6,773 nucleotides of DNA from Desulfotignum sp. (GTDB lineage Bacteria > Desulfobacterota > Desulfobacteria > Desulfobacterales > Desulfobacteraceae). Location: positions 1 through 6,773 of the forward strand of contig JAABRW010000035.1 of the NCBI GenBank assembly GCA_011390695.1. Reading direction: 5' to 3'. The first letter of the stretch is position 1; each line of letters opens with the position of its first letter. A program made the translations under genes and the position numbers. Under the pieces are notes generated by a model, which saw only the letters and a program-made list of their open reading frames with translations, searched no databases and was not told the origin of the DNA. This document shows, piece by piece, positions 5,118 through 6,773 of the stretch.

Positions 5118-6005
5118 TCAGGACCGCAGCGCCAGCCTGGGATTCATCTCATCCCTGAGCCAGTCGGAAAACAGGTTGATGGCCACCACCAGCAGAATCA
5201 GTGTCATGCCGGGAAACAGCACCATCCACCACATGCCCGCATAGATATAGTTTTTGCCGATGGAGATCATCATGCCCAGGGAGGGTTCCGTGATGGGCAC
5301 CCCCACCCCCAGAAAACTTAAAGTGGCTTCCAGCATGATCACAACGGCCAGGTCCACGGCCATGAGCACAAAAACAGGGGGCAGGGCATTGGGCAGCACA
5401 TGCCGGAACAATATTCTGAAATCTTTGGCACCCGAGGCCTTGGCAGCCGTAATATAGGCATTTTCCTTGACTTCCAGCACCGTTCCCCGGATGGTGCGGG
5501 CGTACTTCACCCACCCGGCAATGCAGATGGCAAACACCACGGTCCAGATATTGCGGCTCTGGAATATGCCCAGCAGCAGAATGGCCAGCAGGGTGGTGGA
5601 AAAGGCAAATACCGTGTCTGCGGTTCTCATGATAAAGGCATCCAGGATACCGCCGTAAAAGCCGCCCAGCATGCCGAAAAAGATACCCAGGATGCTGGAT
5701 ACCACCACCACGGAAAAACCCACCATCAAAGAGGTGCGCAGCCCGAACAATATAGTGGACAAGATGCCCCGGCCCTGGTCATCCGTGCCCAGGGGAAAGG
5801 ACAGGCTGCCCGTTTCCATCCATGCCGGGGCCATCAGGGAGTCGGACAGCTCCACCGTGGTAAGCTCATACGGGTCCATGGGGGCCAGGATGTGGGCAAA
5901 CAGGGCGCAGAAGATAAAGATCACCAGCAGCAGGGCCCCTGTCATGGCGGAGATGTCCCTGACAAAGCTGTAAACAAGGTTTGATTGTAGTATGTTCTTG
6001 ATCAT
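5118..6005 (-). CDS. ABC peptide transporter permease, OppC/DppC type
   Basis: A 295-residue inner-membrane permease of a peptide/nickel-type ABC importer. The N-terminal hydrophobic segment (about 22-42) is followed by an extracytoplasmic loop with the family signature FPLGTDDQGRG at 70-80 (family members usually have GRD; here GRG). Further membrane segments lie at about 92-118, 134-150, 153-168, 211-235 and 259-280. The EAA motif that docks to the ATPase is at about 184-205, with AAKASGAKDFRILFRHVLPN. EATLSFLGVG at 226-235 is also typical. Length is normal. The ATG at 6005 is 7 nt after the oppB-type stop, so the two are cotranscribed. The substrate may be di- or oligopeptides. The peptidase downstream supports organic amide cargo over nickel, by inference. 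Confidence 0.95.
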   Translation of the reverse strand: MIKNILQSNLVYSFVRDISAMTGALLLVIFIFCALFAHILAPMDPYELTTVELSDSLMAPAWMETGSLSFPLGTDDQGRGILSTILFGLRTSLMVGFSVVVVSSILGIFFGMLGGFYGGILDAFIMRTADTVFAFSTTLLAILLLGIFQSRNIWTVVFAICIAGWVKYARTIRGTVLEVKENAYITAAKASGAKDFRILFRHVLPNALPPVFVLMAVDLAVVIMLEATLSFLGVGVPITEPSLGMMISIGKNYIYAGMWWMVLFPGMTLILLVVAINLFSDWLRDEMNPRLALRS

Positions 6006-6012
6006 GGGTTCC

Positions 6013-6773
6013 CTAGTTGTATTGAATTTTGGGGTTCAGCCATGCATACAGCAGGTCCACCAGAATATTGATGGAAAGAATAATAAAGGCCGCCATCATG
6101 ATATAGGTGACGATAACAGGGTGGTCGGTTTCAAAAATGGACACCAGCAGCAGATTGCCCATGCCCGGCCACTGGAAAATGGATTCCGTGACAATGGAAA
6201 ATGCAATGAGTTCCCCGAAGCTCAAACCCGCAATGGTGACCACGGGAATGAGCACGTTGCGCAGGGCATGCTTGACAATGACTGTGAACGGGGACAATCC
6301 TTTGGACCAGGCGGTTTTGATGTATTCTTCAGACAACACCTCGCGCATCCCGGCCCGGGTGAGGCGCAGAATCACGGCCAGCTGGTATCCGGACAGGGTC
6401 AACGCCGGCATGATGATGTGCTTGAGGCCGTCCAGGGTCAGAAAGCCGGTACGCCAGGGTCCGATCTGCACGGTTTCCCCCCGGCCGAAAGGCGGAAGCC
6501 ACTCCAGATAAACGGCAAACAGCATGACCCATAAAATCCCCATCAAAAAAGTGGGAATGGATATGCCCCCCAGGGAACCGGCCATGATGGCCCGGGAAAC
6601 CAGGCTTCCGGGTTTGATGGACACCACCACGCCCAGCAGGACCCCTGCTGTAAGGGAAATAAAAATGGCGGTGAGAGCCAGTTCAAATGTGGCCGGGAAC
6701 CGTTCTAAAATGGTGTCCAGGGCATCCACCTGGGAGATATAGGATTTGCCGAAATTTCCCTTCAGGGCATTGC
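6013..6773 (-). CDS. ABC peptide transporter permease, OppB/DppB type (5' end outside the window)
   Basis: The last 252 residues of an inner-membrane permease partner of the OppC/DppC-type protein. The frame stays open to the window edge, beyond the GTG at 6729. The upstream residues N-A-L-K-G-N-F-G-K-S-Y match the conserved G-D/N-F/L-G-x-S-Y segment found about 60-80 residues into OppB proteins, so the true start lies some 60-90 codons further right. The familiar ILERFPATFELAL segment, an EAA motif with YIKTAWSKGLSPFTVIVKHALRN, and several hydrophobic helices follow. It ends in TAG at 6013. Together with the OppC-type protein it would form the membrane pore; the ATPases and binding protein are not visible here and may lie to the right. 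Confidence 0.95.
   Translation of the reverse strand, partial: NALKGNFGKSYISQVDALDTILERFPATFELALTAIFISLTAGVLLGVVVSIKPGSLVSRAIMAGSLGGISIPTFLMGILWVMLFAVYLEWLPPFGRGETVQIGPWRTGFLTLDGLKHIIMPALTLSGYQLAVILRLTRAGMREVLSEEYIKTAWSKGLSPFTVIVKHALRNVLIPVVTIAGLSFGELIAFSIVTESIFQWPGMGNLLLVSIFETDHPVIVTYIMMAAFIILSINILVDLLYAWLNPKIQYN

Noticed and set aside
5400..5984. Plus-strand 194-codon frame opposite oppC
   Set aside because: It is rich in Gln, His and Gly, as expected from the complement of a membrane-protein gene, and has no supporting signals.

Overview
The window looks like chromosomal DNA of a strictly anaerobic sulfate-reducing bacterium of the Desulfobacterota, most likely a Desulfobacteraceae relative. 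This is an inference. It rests on an HdrD/DsrK-style iron-sulfur protein with an apparent selenocysteine codon, a CGGC-domain metal-binding protein, the moderate GC content, and short degenerate tandem repeats between genes. No RNA gene, insertion sequence, phage gene or CRISPR array is visible.

Left part (1-2106, genes on the minus strand). The main item is one 440-residue reading frame (1651 down to 329) that is interrupted by a single in-frame TGA. Conceptual translation gives two pieces, but they are the N- and C-terminal parts of one protein: two 4Fe-4S clusters, then CCG-type cysteine modules. The TGA falls exactly where the family has the cysteine of an E-C-G-H motif. A 7-bp perfect stem-loop begins 16 nt after it, which is the right place for a bacterial SECIS element. 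I read this as a selenoprotein, not a broken gene. Upstream on the same strand is a 114-residue CGGC-domain protein, preceded by a sigma-54-like promoter. Downstream are a nine-unit heptamer array flanked by a 37-bp direct repeat, and then a strong rho-independent terminator.

Middle part (2107-3898, genes on the plus strand). A 421-bp divergent intergenic region leads to a cold-shock protein. That gene has a good sigma-70 promoter, a leader of about 110 nt with a stable stem-loop, and a strong terminator. A membrane-anchored TPR protein and a 110-residue conserved protein of uncertain function follow.

Right part (3930-6773, genes on the minus strand). An oppB/dppB-type permease (5' end outside the window), an oppC/dppC-type permease and an M20 zinc peptidase form an apparent operon. 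It would import peptides or acyl-amino acids and hydrolyse them. The binding protein and ATPases are not in the window.

The point most likely to be lost in automatic annotation is the selenocysteine codon. A standard pipeline would report two truncated proteins or a pseudogene at 329-1651.
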